A stretch of DNA of 64,000 nt from Sanderia malayensis (lineage: Eukaryota; Cnidaria; Scyphozoa; Semaeostomeae; Pelagiidae), in contig RQOL01000531.1 in NCBI GenBank assembly GCA_013076295.1, forward strand, positions 372,001 to 436,000, read 5' to 3'. The notes under the pieces were generated by a model. It worked only from the letters and a program-made list of their open reading frames with translations. It did not search any database and was not told the origin of the DNA. A program made the translations under genes and the position numbers. This document shows positions 24,278 to 34,953 of the stretch, piece after piece. The first letter of the stretch is position 1, and every line of letters starts with the position of its first letter.

Positions 24278-24873
24278 AAAAGCTGATCCATGATCAGTGG
24301 ACTGTACAAATACAGGTAATTGGCCCTCCCGGGGGGTGAACTGGAAAATGCTGTAAACCCAGGTGGTGGCCTGCGCACAGAGTCTGGTAACGGAATTAAT
24401 GGGGTACTACCATGCGACCCAACAAGACAATAAGAATTTCCTAAGGTAGCTAGCTGTAGCAGGTTGGAGGTGAGAAAATCCCATCCCAAGACGCATTGAA
24501 GATTTTGCAGTACATTGTCACACACTATAAATTCGCCCGAATAACACAAATCACTACACGGGAATTTAAGGGATACAACCACTGAGCCCAAAGAGTTCAA
24601 AGGTTGTCCCGTAATAGAAATACATGTGTTGGAAATACTTCTGAGAATGGGGCATGGCTGGTTGCGCTGTTTACAGTTTTCAGAGATTTGCTGAAACACA
24701 GCCGAACTGATAATAGACTTCATTGAACCTGTGTCAATGAGTGCAGATACCCCAATGTTGGAAATTTCGCAAAATAGCAAGGGTTGGCGAGCAGAATAAA
24801 ACGTTTGAGCTGAGGGGGAAACAGAAGTATCTCCAACAGAAAATACAGAGGGGTGCTGTTCGCTCCAGCCCAT
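24274..24873 (-). CDS. Gypsy aspartic protease
   Basis: A 199-codon frame. The active-site motif DTGS is at residues 47-50 (ALIDTGSMKSII) and an ILGWDFL-type motif appears as CVLGWDFL. Its ATG overlaps the gag stop as TAATG, one shared base, an arrangement compatible with termination and re-initiation. At its 3' end it overlaps pol. It would process the Gag and Pol polyproteins. Confidence 0.9.
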   Translation of the reverse strand: MGWSEQHPSVFSVGDTSVSPSAQTFYSARQPLLFCEISNIGVSALIDTGSMKSIISSAVFQQISENCKQRNQPCPILRSISNTCISITGQPLNSLGSVVVSLKFPCSDLCYSGEFIVCDNVLQNLQCVLGWDFLTSNLLQLATLGNSYCLVGSHGSTPLIPLPDSVRRPPPGFTAFSSSPPGRANYLYLYSPLIMDQLL

Positions 24874-25787
24874 TAGCGAGGCACCCCTTGATAGTTTAAA
24901 GACAATGACTTACTACGATCTTCTTGGCTTTCTTGTTCTCTTTCTCTCCATCCCCTTCGGCGGTTGGTGGCACATTCATTGGCCGTGTGTCCCCAGCCGG
25001 AACACACGGGGCATCGGGCAGCGGCTGACGGGCACTGGCGGGCAATATGGCCTTCTCGGCGGCATCTGAAGCAACGCACACCGTTGGTGCGGGGTGTGGG
25101 CACGGCAGGGGTAGGCGCCGCCAAAGCGGCCACGAGGTCGGCTTGACCGGAGGTGAGGGCTGTCATCATGTCAGTCAGCTTGGCAATTTGTTGTTGCTGC
25201 TGCTCCTGCTGAGTTTGGAGGGCGGCCACAGCCACGGGGGGCTCAACGGGGCCAGTGGCGCAAATGGCGAAGTCGGATTTTCCCCGAGGCAACGTCTCGA
25301 TTGCCCGATAGCGTTTGGCGAAAGATACCATAGCATCCAAAGTTGGCACGGGCTCTGTTTCCAAAAGCTTCATTTGGATGGTTGCTGGAAGGCCTTTCAT
25401 GAACTGTCGTTTTAACAACGCATCGTAGGCATCGGCAGATAAATCCGGCTCGGCATCCGTGAGTGACGCTTTTAAACGCCACAAAAACAGTGTTGGATCT
25501 TCTGATGGCCGCAGGGTAGATTCTTCAAAGGCACGATAATGTCGTTCACGATCCACAGCCGGGGTGAAGCACTGACGTAGACTGGCTGTTAAGTGAGCAA
25601 AAGTATCTTTCTCGCCTGCCTCCAGTGAATCATAATACGTTGCTGCATGGCCATGTAAGAAGGCGGGCAATTTGGCTAGGCGTTTGGCATCGGTATCCCA
25701 GCCATTGGCAAGAGCACAACGATGAAAATGCTTTAACCAAGTATCAAAATTCCCTTCACTAAAACGCTCTGGGATAATATTTGCCAT
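24873..25787 (-). CDS. gag: Gypsy Gag nucleocapsid protein
   Basis: A 304-codon frame beginning 34 bases inside the 5' LTR. The N-terminal part is a gypsy-type capsid region (FDTWLKHF, LRQCF, FLWRLKASL, FMKGLP). A glutamine-rich helix at about residue 193 may be a coiled coil. Two CCHC zinc knuckles follow at residues 239-252 (CFRCRREGHIARQC) and 259-272 (CPVCSGWGHTANEC), which should bind genomic RNA. The basic C-terminus ends exactly at the TAATG junction with protease. Confidence 0.93.
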   Translation of the reverse strand: MANIIPERFSEGNFDTWLKHFHRCALANGWDTDAKRLAKLPAFLHGHAATYYDSLEAGEKDTFAHLTASLRQCFTPAVDRERHYRAFEESTLRPSEDPTLFLWRLKASLTDAEPDLSADAYDALLKRQFMKGLPATIQMKLLETEPVPTLDAMVSFAKRYRAIETLPRGKSDFAICATGPVEPPVAVAALQTQQEQQQQQIAKLTDMMTALTSGQADLVAALAAPTPAVPTPRTNGVRCFRCRREGHIARQCPSAAARCPVCSGWGHTANECATNRRRGWREREQESQEDRSKSLSLNYQGVPR

Positions 25788-25803
25788 TGTTGGTTTGGTC
25801 TTT

Positions 25804-25817
25804 TGCTCCTGTCACCA
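25804..25817 (-). promoter_or_regulatory. tRNA primer-binding site
   Basis: TGGTGACAGGAGCA starts three bases inside the 5' LTR. It begins with TGG, the complement of a tRNA CCA end. I did not assign the tRNA species. Confidence 0.75.
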
Positions 25818-25820
25818 ATT

Positions 25821-26138
25821 TGTAGCGTTCGGTAGCCAGAGAATTTAACCAGAAAGACGACGTGTTTACGCTCCGTATTCTTCAATCACAAAATATCAAC
25901 TAAACATTTATCTAAGCTTGATTACATAAGTATTACGTGAATGATCTGGTTAGTATATGTTAGCAACGGAAGATACAACGGGGAACATACTACGCTAATG
26001 ACAGATACACAGTACACAACAGTTAACACAAGACATGAAATTAACATAGTTAGTCACTAGTAAAATTACAACAATAAACCAAGAATAAAACATAGAACAA
26101 TTACTTTAAATTAACACGTGACGAGCACACACGTGACA
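25821..26138 (-). repeat. 5' LTR of the gypsy element
   Basis: 318 bp, partner of 20679-20996. It provides the promoter of the element. The target duplication ATTA follows at 26139-26142. Confidence 0.95.
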
Positions 26139-26142
26139 ATTA

Positions 26143-26745
26143 ACGCAAAGCGCGTACTTAAACCTACAAACGTGTAGAAAAGGGACCCTACTAAAACAGT
26201 GTAAAGACATAAACATAGACTTTTTAGTAACTTGCGAATGATAAAGTTACTAAGCCGAATTGATTGCTACGAATTCCAATTTTATCTTGTCCGACCAGAA
26301 GTACGATATATAAAACAAACAAATTTCCTGACTTTACTCTTGATTCGAATATTCTGAACACGATGAAATAAACTAACTAATGATCATTCTATTTACAGGG
26401 TATTTATGTTAAATTTAAAGGTCATGATGACTAAGCAAATAAGTTTAGATACTTCGAGAAGAAAAGATTACAACATGATTACAAAGTTGAAAAATAAAAT
26501 GATGCAATTGATTACGTAATGAACTAAAATTAGATATGACGTAGTGATAATAGGCACGCTACAACTTCTCGTAATCTGCCATGAGCTCTTATGAACACGC
26601 CTTATCAAAAGCGAGGCTATATCACTCTCCTTTCCTATTTGTTCTTTGATGCGTTGTTTAAACGATCCGTGTATTTCAAACGTCTTGGATATGAATTGTT
26701 TTTACCGAACTTTCTGGGTCCTACCAGTCTTACTTCTCTCTTTTG
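26143..26745. other. Intergenic DNA, nothing recognised
   Basis: AT-rich sequence between the intact gypsy element and the C-terminal end of a decayed one. It may include decayed LTR or flanking sequence of the latter, but no boundary is visible. Confidence 0.35.
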
Positions 26746-29440
26746 CTAAAATTTGCTGCTGTGGATGTCAGAACGTAATGTCAGGCTCGCTTCATGTTGT
26801 GCAGGTTGTTCCCCGTCGTGGCTTTCGACTAGGGGTAGTGGTGGTGTCGGAATTGTCGGCTTGTCGGTTTGATCAGGTGTTAGGTCTTCGTTGGCTGAAT
26901 GTGCTGTGGGGTCACTTTGGTTGATGCTTGCGCAATTTCTTTTGTGTGCTATGCTGCCCCATAGATCATATGCTGTATTGCTGTACTGTGGTTTGGCTTG
27001 AGCAGGCCTGGAATGAGGTGGCGAGCTTCGAGCAGGCTGTTGATACAGTTTGATTTGCGATGCATGTCGAATTATTGGTTGTCTTGGATGTTGCGTGTTG
27101 CATTGAAGGAGTGTGTATTGGGTTCCTTTGACATCTATCACAGTATACGGAGCTGGCTCATAGAGTGACTTGAATTTTGTTTTCCCTTTGAAGCGCATTG
27201 GGAGCACTTCGTTTCCTTGAATAATGGCAGGGTATTGTCTCCATTTGGATGCGTTTTGTTTGGCGTTTTCCTTAGCTTTGCGCTCTTTGTCACGCTGTTT
27301 GGCTTCTTCGACTTGACGCTCTGCGACCTGGGGTCTCTTGGGGAATCTCGATCGGTAGCCGTCTCGAAAGAGCATGTCGCCGGGGGCAAGCAAGTCCTGT
27401 TGCTGGGATTGGTGTGGAGCGATAGTCGATCAGAAGATCATCCACGGCTTCCTGCATTGGCTTGTTCGTATCAAGGGTGATCTTTACTGTTCCCCCAAAG
27501 ATTTTATGAAGCATTCGGCCTCATTTCCCTGGGGATGGTAAGGGTAAGAATGTTTCACGGATATCCCTCTTGAAGCGGAGAAATCTTTGAACTCCTGGCT
27601 GTTGAAGGGTGAGCCGTTGTCGGCTTTGTGCTCTTGTGGGTTTCCATAGTTGTTATACCGTATTTCCTCGATTAAACGCCCCCCCCTCGATTAAACGCCC
27701 CCCTCGATTAAACGCCCCCTCTTTGCTCAAAACCATGCGACTTTCATTTTCTACGTTGTTGCTCGATAAAGCAAGGCTCAACTAAACCATTTTCTCTTTT
27801 TCTGGACCCAATGACAGAGCCTGTGATCTTGTACTTTCTAATAAACGCCCCCCCTCGAATAATGGCCCCCCTCGATTAGGCGCCCCCCCCCAAAAGTGCC
27901 GAGATTAATAAACGCCCCGGGGCGTTTAATCGAGGAAATACGGTAGATGGCGCCAAGAGCTGGGAGCACGTGCTGAGCACTTGTTGAGCGAACTACTTTT
28001 GCATCTGGAAATCTGGAGAGATTACATCGGCTGACGAGGATGTGATTTATCTGGTAAAAGTCCGAAAAAATCGAGTGACACTGAATCCCATGGGTGGTCT
28101 GGTATCGGTGTGCTTGAAAGGAGCATTTTGATTTGGCTCCTTGTGTGTATCTGACATTTGTGGTATGTTTCGATGCGATTTTGGACGGCTGTGTCCAGGC
28201 CAGGGAACAAGAAATGCGCCCGAATGCGTCGTTTCACTGCTTCTTGCCCTACACGCGATCCAGCATAAGCTAATAGAATGATTTCGTCATGGAGTGACTG
28301 TGGTAGTAAAATCTTGTCACCATGGTACAGGATGTCATCGGTGCCGATGGAGAGTTCACTAAAGATTTTATTGAAACCCTTTAGTGTTGGGTCATTCTGT
28401 GGTGCTTGGCCCAATGCTATAAAGTGGCGTAGACGTTCCATCTGTCTATCGTTAAGTTGAGCTTGATGGAGACGCTGCTCAGATATGGTAGATTTGATTG
28501 GGTGATGGAAGAGAAAGAGGAGTTTCTGGTGCTCTTTCGCTTCTTCCTTAATGCATGCAGGCAGTTGATCGATAGGGATGGCGTGTCGGCTGGTGTAGTC
28601 AGCCGGGTTGTCCTTTCCTTTCCGCCAAATAACGCGATGGTTGATGTCTTTGTGGCGAAGAAGGATACGTTCAATTCTAGACGGTGGTTTTCTTTTAGAG
28701 GTCCACAGTGACACCAGGGGCTGGTGATCGGTAATTACTGTGACTGGCGGGCCTCCAACGAGAATATGTCGGAATTTTCGAAGACCGAAGTCGATTGCTA
28801 TTGCTTCCAAATCAAGTTGTGAGTAGTTTTTCTCAGCATCTGTTGTGGTGCGTGATGCTATAGCGACTGATTTTGCAGCATTAATGGATTTTGGCTTTTC
28901 GAAGGCTGACTTCTGCTTGTTTGTGACTGCTAGAAATTGTGTTAATTTCCTTTGGGCAATCGTGTCAGATGGATGTGATTGTGGAAATTCCTTTTGCCAT
29001 TTTGAAACAGAGATCAGAAAAATGACCCTTTTTACAACATACATTGCAAAACTTTATTAACGAAAGAATTAATTTTCTCACCCGGTTCTTGTTTCAGTTG
29101 GTGAAACTGATAGTGCAAGAGTACCTGATTTTGGGTAGGCTTGTATTTGTAATGCAGCTTTTTTATCGTGTCATCAAAGTCAGCAGATTTCATCTTGGCC
29201 ATGTCTTGGTTGTATTCAGCTTTGAGATCTGTTTTTAATCTCTCGCCTGTGAAGGCACACATGCGAAATACCTTTGATTTGCGTTCTTTCCTTTCTTCTT
29301 CTGATGCATCATCTTTGAGTTCGCCTATCGACGCCACATCCTACCACATTTCCCACAATTCTACGAAGTCGGTAAAGGCTTGTAACGTGTTTCCGTCGTT
29401 GTCTTCAGGGTTGAAGATTGGAGTTCCCGTAGCTTTATAT
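26746..29440 (-). pseudogene. Decayed gypsy retrotransposon with internal deletion
   Basis: The minus-strand pieces appear in order. First is a gag-like segment (29032-29440) with NPEDNDGNTLQAFTDF, a stop, LHYQFHQLKQEPGEKINSFV and a CCHC knuckle (CNVCCKKGHFSDLC). It is joined closely to RNase H (28022-28990: LDLEAIAIDFGLRKFRH, VITDHQPLVSL), with protease and reverse transcriptase missing. The integrase zinc-binding and catalytic parts follow (HKCQ, SLDFFG, and SYPYHPQGNEAE at about 27530-27560). The C-terminal integrase tail (26746-27393) ends in GTQYTLLQCN and a hydrophilic extension. Stops and frameshifts are frequent. A 286-bp MITE interrupts the integrase at 27658-27943. It is unrelated in detail to the intact element next door. 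Confidence 0.85.
27658..27943. mobile_element. TA-flanked MITE with iterated C-run units, inside integrase
   Basis: Inverted ends CCGTATTTCCTCGATTAAAC and its complement are flanked by TA (27656-27657 and 27944-27945). Three head-to-tail units of CTCGATTAAACGCCCCCC follow the left end, and further CGCCCC units precede the right end. It interrupts a decayed integrase reading frame. Confidence 0.85.
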
Positions 29441-30174
29441 TTTATTTTGAAAAACTTTTATTTTAAAGTCTTCTTACGACTTTTTTGCTCTGGATTTAAT
29501 CATTGAAAGCTTTTAAAAATCGCAACACCGTCATGCGCCGTCCTGTTTCTCATCATCAAAGTAAAAAACTAATATCAAATCCATCATATGAGAGAAAAAC
29601 TGCGTCAAATATGTTGCTTGAGTACGGAGAAAAAAATTTGGCTCTCACTATGATGTCATAGTGGACTTGACCCGGTCCTGGAAGTGTGCCAGAAAATGTG
29701 AACGCCAGCGCTCGTAAAGCTTTGGTCAAACGCGTGCAACATTTTGTGCAGCATGCTAGAAAAATGGTAGATTCAATGTTGCAATGGTTTGACCACCCAT
29801 GTTGCATCGTGCAAAATTTGAAAAATGATGTTGCATGAACTTTGATATCTAAAAAACAAATTTGGTTTAAAATGAATATTGCATGCGTTTGACCGCTCCA
29901 TCCAACATTTCAATCAATATTTTGTTTTGGGCATGTGCACTCATCAATTTTTTTGTAATTTTGAGCGCCATTTTCACACAAAGGCTATTTTGATTCTTGA
30001 TATCTCATATCTTGTCTCCCTCCCTATCTATCTGAGCTTGCCTTGGTCAACAATTTTTAGCAAATATCTTAAAAATGGAGAGTTTTAACAAAAGTCAAAT
30101 TTCCCTATACGAAAACGCTGGTGTGGAAAATAAGAAAAGAATGTTTTTTGTAATGTCAGCCATTTTGTAGCTCT
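29441..30174. other. Intergenic repeat-like DNA
   Basis: It contains related words such as GTCAAACGCGTGCAACATTT, GTTTGACC and GTTGCA, in both orientations (about 29720-29930). This suggests an eroded inverted-repeat element, but I could not define its ends. No gene is seen. Confidence 0.4.
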
Positions 30175-30181
30175 ACATATG

Positions 30182-31391
30182 CAGAGGCGGATCTAGACTG
30201 GTGCAACTGGTGCAACTGCACCAGTCAGATTCTCCCAAAGGCAGTGACGTAATCGGTTAAATAATAAAGTTCACACAAAATATAGTTGACAATAAGTGCA
30301 GATGAAATTAGTTATTCGAGGTCCACACTGAATCCAATTGATATTTACACTTTCTGCGGACTATGCTTATATAATTCATTGACTTATGACATTCACATAG
30401 GCTGACTGTCTGGGTCAAGCAGAGCTTCATGCCATACCATGTAGTATGGAATGCTGTAAAAGCTAGACCAGTTTCACGCAGAATGGTTGTGAAAACTTGT
30501 TGCCCGTTGTATGAGAAACACGTCACAGCTTTCTACTGCACCAGTGACCCGGGTTTTATTGTATCCAAATTTCAACATTAGCCAATGAAATGAGTTTTCA
30601 CTGGTGCAAAACGTCATTTCCACTGGTGCAAAGGCCAATCTACCAATGAAAATGCAGGGCTGACTGGTGCAAAACGTCATTATTACGTATTCATCGGAAT
30701 GTTGATATTTTCTGATCTAACTGAAGTCCTGAACTGCAACACACTCTTCATACGTTATTGAATGATGGCTAGCGTTAGTCCGTACTTATTAAAAGTCGAA
30801 GCAATCACACAAAGTAAAGCGATCCTCGAAGAAGAAAAGATACAGAAATTAAGATGTATAGAACAGTCTTTGATCGGTACAAAAGTTCTTATTCTAAAGT
30901 TCTTAGTAACTACAAAGCAAGGAATAGAACCAAGCAATGTAACGAAAGGCTCATTAGTCGAGGAAGCCTGTGTGTTGAATTTGAAGTCAACCTTTCGTTA
31001 GGCGTCGTATCAGTCGTAAAATAAAGTATATTATAAATAATCTCAACTCTCTGATACAAATATTTCACTTATTTATTATACGAAAAAGCTTCCCAACAAC
31101 CACAAAATAAGAACGACAATGGAAAACAAAAGATAAAAGCGGAAGTCTCGAATTGCTTATGATGTTACTATGTATCTAGTTACATTCGAGAACCTTCTCG
31201 ACAAGCAAGGCAAAAAAACAAGAAGCCAATTAAGAAAGTGCTAATCCCGGGTGGTGAACTTTTAGTGTCAAGTTCCCTAAAAGCCCATAGATATATTCAT
31301 ATATCTATGGGCTTTTAGGGCGTGGCCTTGGGGACACGCCCTACAATCCCATAGATTGCACCAGTCAGATTTTGGCCTGGATCCGCCCCTG
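30182..31391. mobile_element. hAT-like non-autonomous element
   Basis: The ends CAGAGGCGGATCTAGAC and (reverse complement of the right end) CAGGGGCGGATCCAGGC are imperfect inverted repeats with the CAG start typical of hAT elements. ACATATG flanks both ends (30175-30181 and 31392-31398). The motif ACTGGTGCA occurs repeatedly inside in both orientations. A 79-codon frame at 30762-31001 has no recognised domain. Confidence 0.75.
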
Positions 31392-31398
31392 ACATATG

Positions 31399-32053
31399 AT
31401 GATTTGGTTTGGCGCGCAAACTCGCCCCCACGCCTCGGAGGCTACTGCGCAGGCGATACATGACTTGGAAGTATTTTGTTTCGCAGGCTATTCTTTGCCA
31501 AGGTTGCCAGATTCGGGATATTATCCCGAGATCTAGGGAAGTTTTATACCTGTTGGGATTTACACGCAGCCTTGCACGACCTTTCAATTTTTGATTTCAT
31601 ATAAAAATAATCTTGAGGTTTAGAGTTCAATGTAAGTTTTAGGATTAATGTCACGTTTTGATTTACGGTTAAGATTAGTATATATAAAATTTAATACCTT
31701 CATGTCATTAGGATATTCTTAAATGAAGTCTGATTTTGCCAGCTTGCTTACGTATTACGTGCATACGTATCAGCACAACACTTATTTGTTTTTATGTTTT
31801 GCCTGAACTACCCTTTAATTGTAATTAGGCTGAGAGGGGCGGACCAGAAGAAGCTCAGTGTGTCCGATCATCTATATTTGGGGTATTGTGGGCACGGTTC
31901 TCTAAATATTTTGTTGCCTACCACGCCTTTCCGCTCTCCATATTTCAACGTCAGGAGTATAAGACATTTAAAATTAGATTCATGATTCAAAACTAGATTA
32001 AATTGATGGTTGCAGTTGCCTTACTTCAAATTACGTACTTGTCTCCTTAATCT
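31399..32053. other. Intergenic DNA, nothing recognised
   Basis: No coding, RNA or repeat structure was identified between the hAT-like element and the next MITE. Confidence 0.4.
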
Positions 32054-32055
32054 TA

Positions 32056-32365
32056 GGTGCCTAATTGCCGGGGGGTCCCAATTAGCGGGGGGGGTGGACT
32101 TTTTGTTGAAAATTAATTGCCGGGGGGTCCCAATTAGCGGGGTTAGCAATTAGCAATCCTTCCCCAGACTCAATTTTTATCTTATTTTGTCTATGCAAGA
32201 CTGGTATCTATTTATTTTGTGATTTTGAATACTCTGATATGAATTTTCAATACGCGTCACTTACGCGAAGTTGAAAAATTTAATAAGCGGGGGGGTCCTA
32301 ATAAGAGCGGGGGGGTGGAAAAATTTTCAAAAATTAATTAGCGGGGGGGACGGCAATTAGGCGCC
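32056..32365. mobile_element. TA-flanked MITE with iterated G-run units
   Basis: The ends GGTGCCTAATTGCC and GGCAATTAGGCGCC are flanked by TA (32054-32055 and 32366-32367). Units of an AT-rich word (AATTAGC, AATAAGC or AATTGCC) joined to GGGGGG are repeated near both ends. The sequence differs from the 18.3 and 27.7 kb elements but the layout is the same. Confidence 0.72.
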
Positions 32366-32367
32366 TA

Positions 32368-33227
32368 AGAGTAGTTTTTTGCTACAGTTTGTTATATTGC
32401 AATATGTTTGATAAATGGGCCTAATGGCCTTGGTGTTTGAGAGAAAAAATATACCAATAATACGACATCATAAACATATGTCATACGACAAAGATGCTTT
32501 CGTTGTCAAACTAGCACACATAGCAAAATTAAATGCTTTGAAATTACTACTAAACTGCTCGATCACGTTCGTTGTCAGGAAATTTCAAGCTCTCGAAAAC
32601 ACTTTTGTTTTCGAGCTTAATTACCAAAAATGAATAAATTAATTTAAATCAATTACAATAAGAAATGAATAAGCGACAAAATCTGTCTTCCCAAAGGCAT
32701 AGGAGAAATCTCAAGTGTGTCGCGGTACAGTAATTCAGAGATAGACAGGGACACTCGTGTTATTCTGTTTGAAACCGTCACTTCAACAGCCTCCAAAAAG
32801 AACAACGAACTTAAATTACTGCTTTCTTTATGTGATGTTTATTGCAATAATAATGCAGCAACTAGTGGGGTGTTTACTGGAAGGTACATATTTTTTTGAT
32901 CTATCAACAAACGAGCTGGACCAAATTCATTCGCAAATTTGTGAAAATATGCGCAGCACCTGGCATAGGGCAATGTGCGAAGACTGGATGTTTCTGCACA
33001 TTATAACATGAGTTAAATACAGATAAAGTGGCTTTTATCAAATTTCAGCTTTGTACAGGGTAAGCACGTCTTTTTGTTGTTGCGATGTACTTGTAATTAT
33101 TGGATACTTGTATAACTATTAATCTATAGATTATTTTAAAAGTAGCTATATTACGAAGCAAGGAAGAGTACAGCAGTGTTATAGCGAGAAAATATAAACT
33201 TGTGCAATATCAAGAGCATCTGCAGTT
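32368..33227. other. Upstream region of the receptor gene
   Basis: AT-rich. Small open frames at 32415-32633 and 32757-33011 have no recognisable features. Promoter and 5' UTR of the receptor gene presumably lie here. Confidence 0.4.
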
Positions 33228-34598
33228 ATGATTGACAAAGATGTAGCAATCGGAATTGCTGCTTCAATATCGATTCTGGTGACAGCGACTAACGGAGCAG
33301 CAATTTCGCTGATCATACGACGAAGAAGATTACAAAGAATTACAAACTGGCCTCTATTCAGTCTAGCATTGGCCGATCTCAGTGTTGGTCTATTTCTCGG
33401 ACCGATCGCAATCGCACAGTACGCATCATCGAGCCACGTGAATTTATGTCGCGCAAATCTCCTGCTGGAATCATTCTGTTGCACAGCCTCGCTGTTAAAC
33501 ATGCTCGTTGCCTCAGGCGAACAATGGACCGGGGTTTTTCGACCATTGAAATACCCCACTTACGTTACTAAGAAATCAATTGGCCTAGTAATCACTTGTG
33601 CTTGGATTTTGCCCTTACTTTTCGTCATATTGGAGGGCCATTCTGAATGCAAGATAGCACAGAGCTATTGCATATGGAGGAGCGGTAATAATGTTGCACT
33701 CTTGAGCATAAAATTTGTCGCTCTCTTGATGCTGTCACTTGTCATGGGACTTGTACAAGTGAAGGTCTACAAGCTTGTCAGATACCACTCACGAATTGTT
33801 GCCCCGGCAACTGGTACCGGCAACAACCGGCAGGGTGACACTTCAGAGATTTTTACAATAACTAAAAATCAAGAAACAATTACATCAACTTTGCTCTCTG
33901 GAACATATAGCGAGAGCAAAATACAAACTTACAACTTGCTTTGCCAAGAGCAGCCAAAGATGAATTACCGAACACCACTGCGTCCAGACGTTATAATTAA
34001 AGAAGAAAACTTGCAACATAGCACACATTCGAGTACCTTAGGCCAAGTTAGCGCTACAAGCACGAACACTTGTCGGCGTTTGAACAATGACATCAACGGC
34101 AACTGCAAACTCCACCATTGTACCTCGCAAAAAGCAAAATGCGATAATTTGAGAGCCTCAGCAGAGGAAACACATAACGCGTCATCGCACCATTGCGAGG
34201 TTGAAACCAGTGGTCCCATATCGAAATCCTCTGAGGCCTACCACGGCTCAAAAAGAAAGTCGAGTACGAGTGCATTTATCATAAGACGTTTGAGCAGCAG
34301 ATTAAGCATCGGAAGAGCGAAATGTCTTGACAGGCCCCGCAGAAGGCCTGTGTCCGTTGCCAGCATACTCTACATGATTCAAATGCTATTGTGGATACCG
34401 TATCTTCTCTTGCAACTGCTCTTAGCATTGAAAATATGCAATCAGACTTGCATTGATGGACATAGCATAATGCGATGTGTGCTACCGTTGAACTCGTTGA
34501 TAAATCCGTTCGTATACACTATTCGATTGTACAAACTTAAAAAACCAATCAAAGAGTTCCTATTTAGCAAACTAAATTGCAAGAAAAGGAAACGCTAA
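33228..34598 (+). CDS. Class A (rhodopsin-like) G protein-coupled receptor
   Basis: A single uninterrupted 456-codon frame. Landmarks: TM1 (residues about 7-30, with TNGAAIS), TM2 with Asp50 in LALADLSVG, Cys74 at the top of TM3 and a second extracellular cysteine (141 or 148) for the disulphide. TM3 ends EQW (98-100) where most class A receptors have DRY or ERY. TM5 is at about 158-181. A very long third intracellular loop of about 190 residues, rich in Ser, Thr and His, precedes TM6 (with WIPYLLLQLLLAL), and TM7 carries NPFVY (426-430). The long loop and short tail resemble amine-receptor architecture, but the TM3 aspartate of amine receptors is not evident, so the ligand is unknown. It should sit in the plasma membrane. 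It could be a lineage-specific orphan receptor. Confidence 0.9.
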   Translation: MIDKDVAIGIAASISILVTATNGAAISLIIRRRRLQRITNWPLFSLALADLSVGLFLGPIAIAQYASSSHVNLCRANLLLESFCCTASLLNMLVASGEQWTGVFRPLKYPTYVTKKSIGLVITCAWILPLLFVILEGHSECKIAQSYCIWRSGNNVALLSIKFVALLMLSLVMGLVQVKVYKLVRYHSRIVAPATGTGNNRQGDTSEIFTITKNQETITSTLLSGTYSESKIQTYNLLCQEQPKMNYRTPLRPDVIIKEENLQHSTHSSTLGQVSATSTNTCRRLNNDINGNCKLHHCTSQKAKCDNLRASAEETHNASSHHCEVETSGPISKSSEAYHGSKRKSSTSAFIIRRLSSRLSIGRAKCLDRPRRRPVSVASILYMIQMLLWIPYLLLQLLLALKICNQTCIDGHSIMRCVLPLNSLINPFVYTIRLYKLKKPIKEFLFSKLNCKKRKR

Positions 34599-34757
34599 AC
34601 CGTTTGATAGCAATAGATAATGCTGTAATGGTAATGACTAAAATAAGAAAGCTGCGTGTTACAGTTTGGGCCAGTTTGTCGCTTCTACTGTTTGTGCATA
34701 GTTTATCAAAGGTTTTATATATGTTTGAAGTGAGGCAATTTGTAATTCTTGCGTATA

Positions 34758-34953
34758 CAGCAAGTCCTCGCGTATAAGAAACCCCCTTCTATAAGAAAGA
34801 GGCCTGAATTTTCTTATCAAGGAGCTCCTGTTATGCGAAACAAACTGTGGCCCTGATTATAACTTTGACCATGATTACAAAAAGGTCTCTTTAAATTAAA
34901 AACTTTCCAAGGCCTTGATTCAAAAACTGGATTTTATACGCGGGAACCTACTG
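34758..34953. repeat. Short inverted-repeat element (MITE-like)
   Basis: The ends CAGCAAGTCCTCGCGTATAA and (reverse complement) CAGTAGGTTCCCGCGTATAA are imperfect inverted repeats 196 bp apart. TA precedes the left end, but no clear duplication is seen on the right. Non-coding. Confidence 0.55.

Larger units (their letters stand above)
20679..26138 (-). mobile_element. Apparently intact Ty3/gypsy LTR retrotransposon
   Basis: This 5,460-bp element on the minus strand is flanked by ATTA (20675-20678 and 26139-26142), a 4-bp target duplication. The two 318-bp LTRs start TG and end CA and show no difference on direct reading. In order from the 5' side it has a primer-binding site, gag, protease, pol (reverse transcriptase, RNase H, integrase), a polypurine tract and the 3' LTR. 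All three frames are uninterrupted. Identical LTRs and open frames imply a very recent insertion, possibly an active family. Confidence 0.95.

Noticed and set aside
30762..31001. 79-codon frame within the hAT-like element as a transposase fragment
   Set aside because: No hAT zinc-finger, catalytic or dimerisation motif is present.
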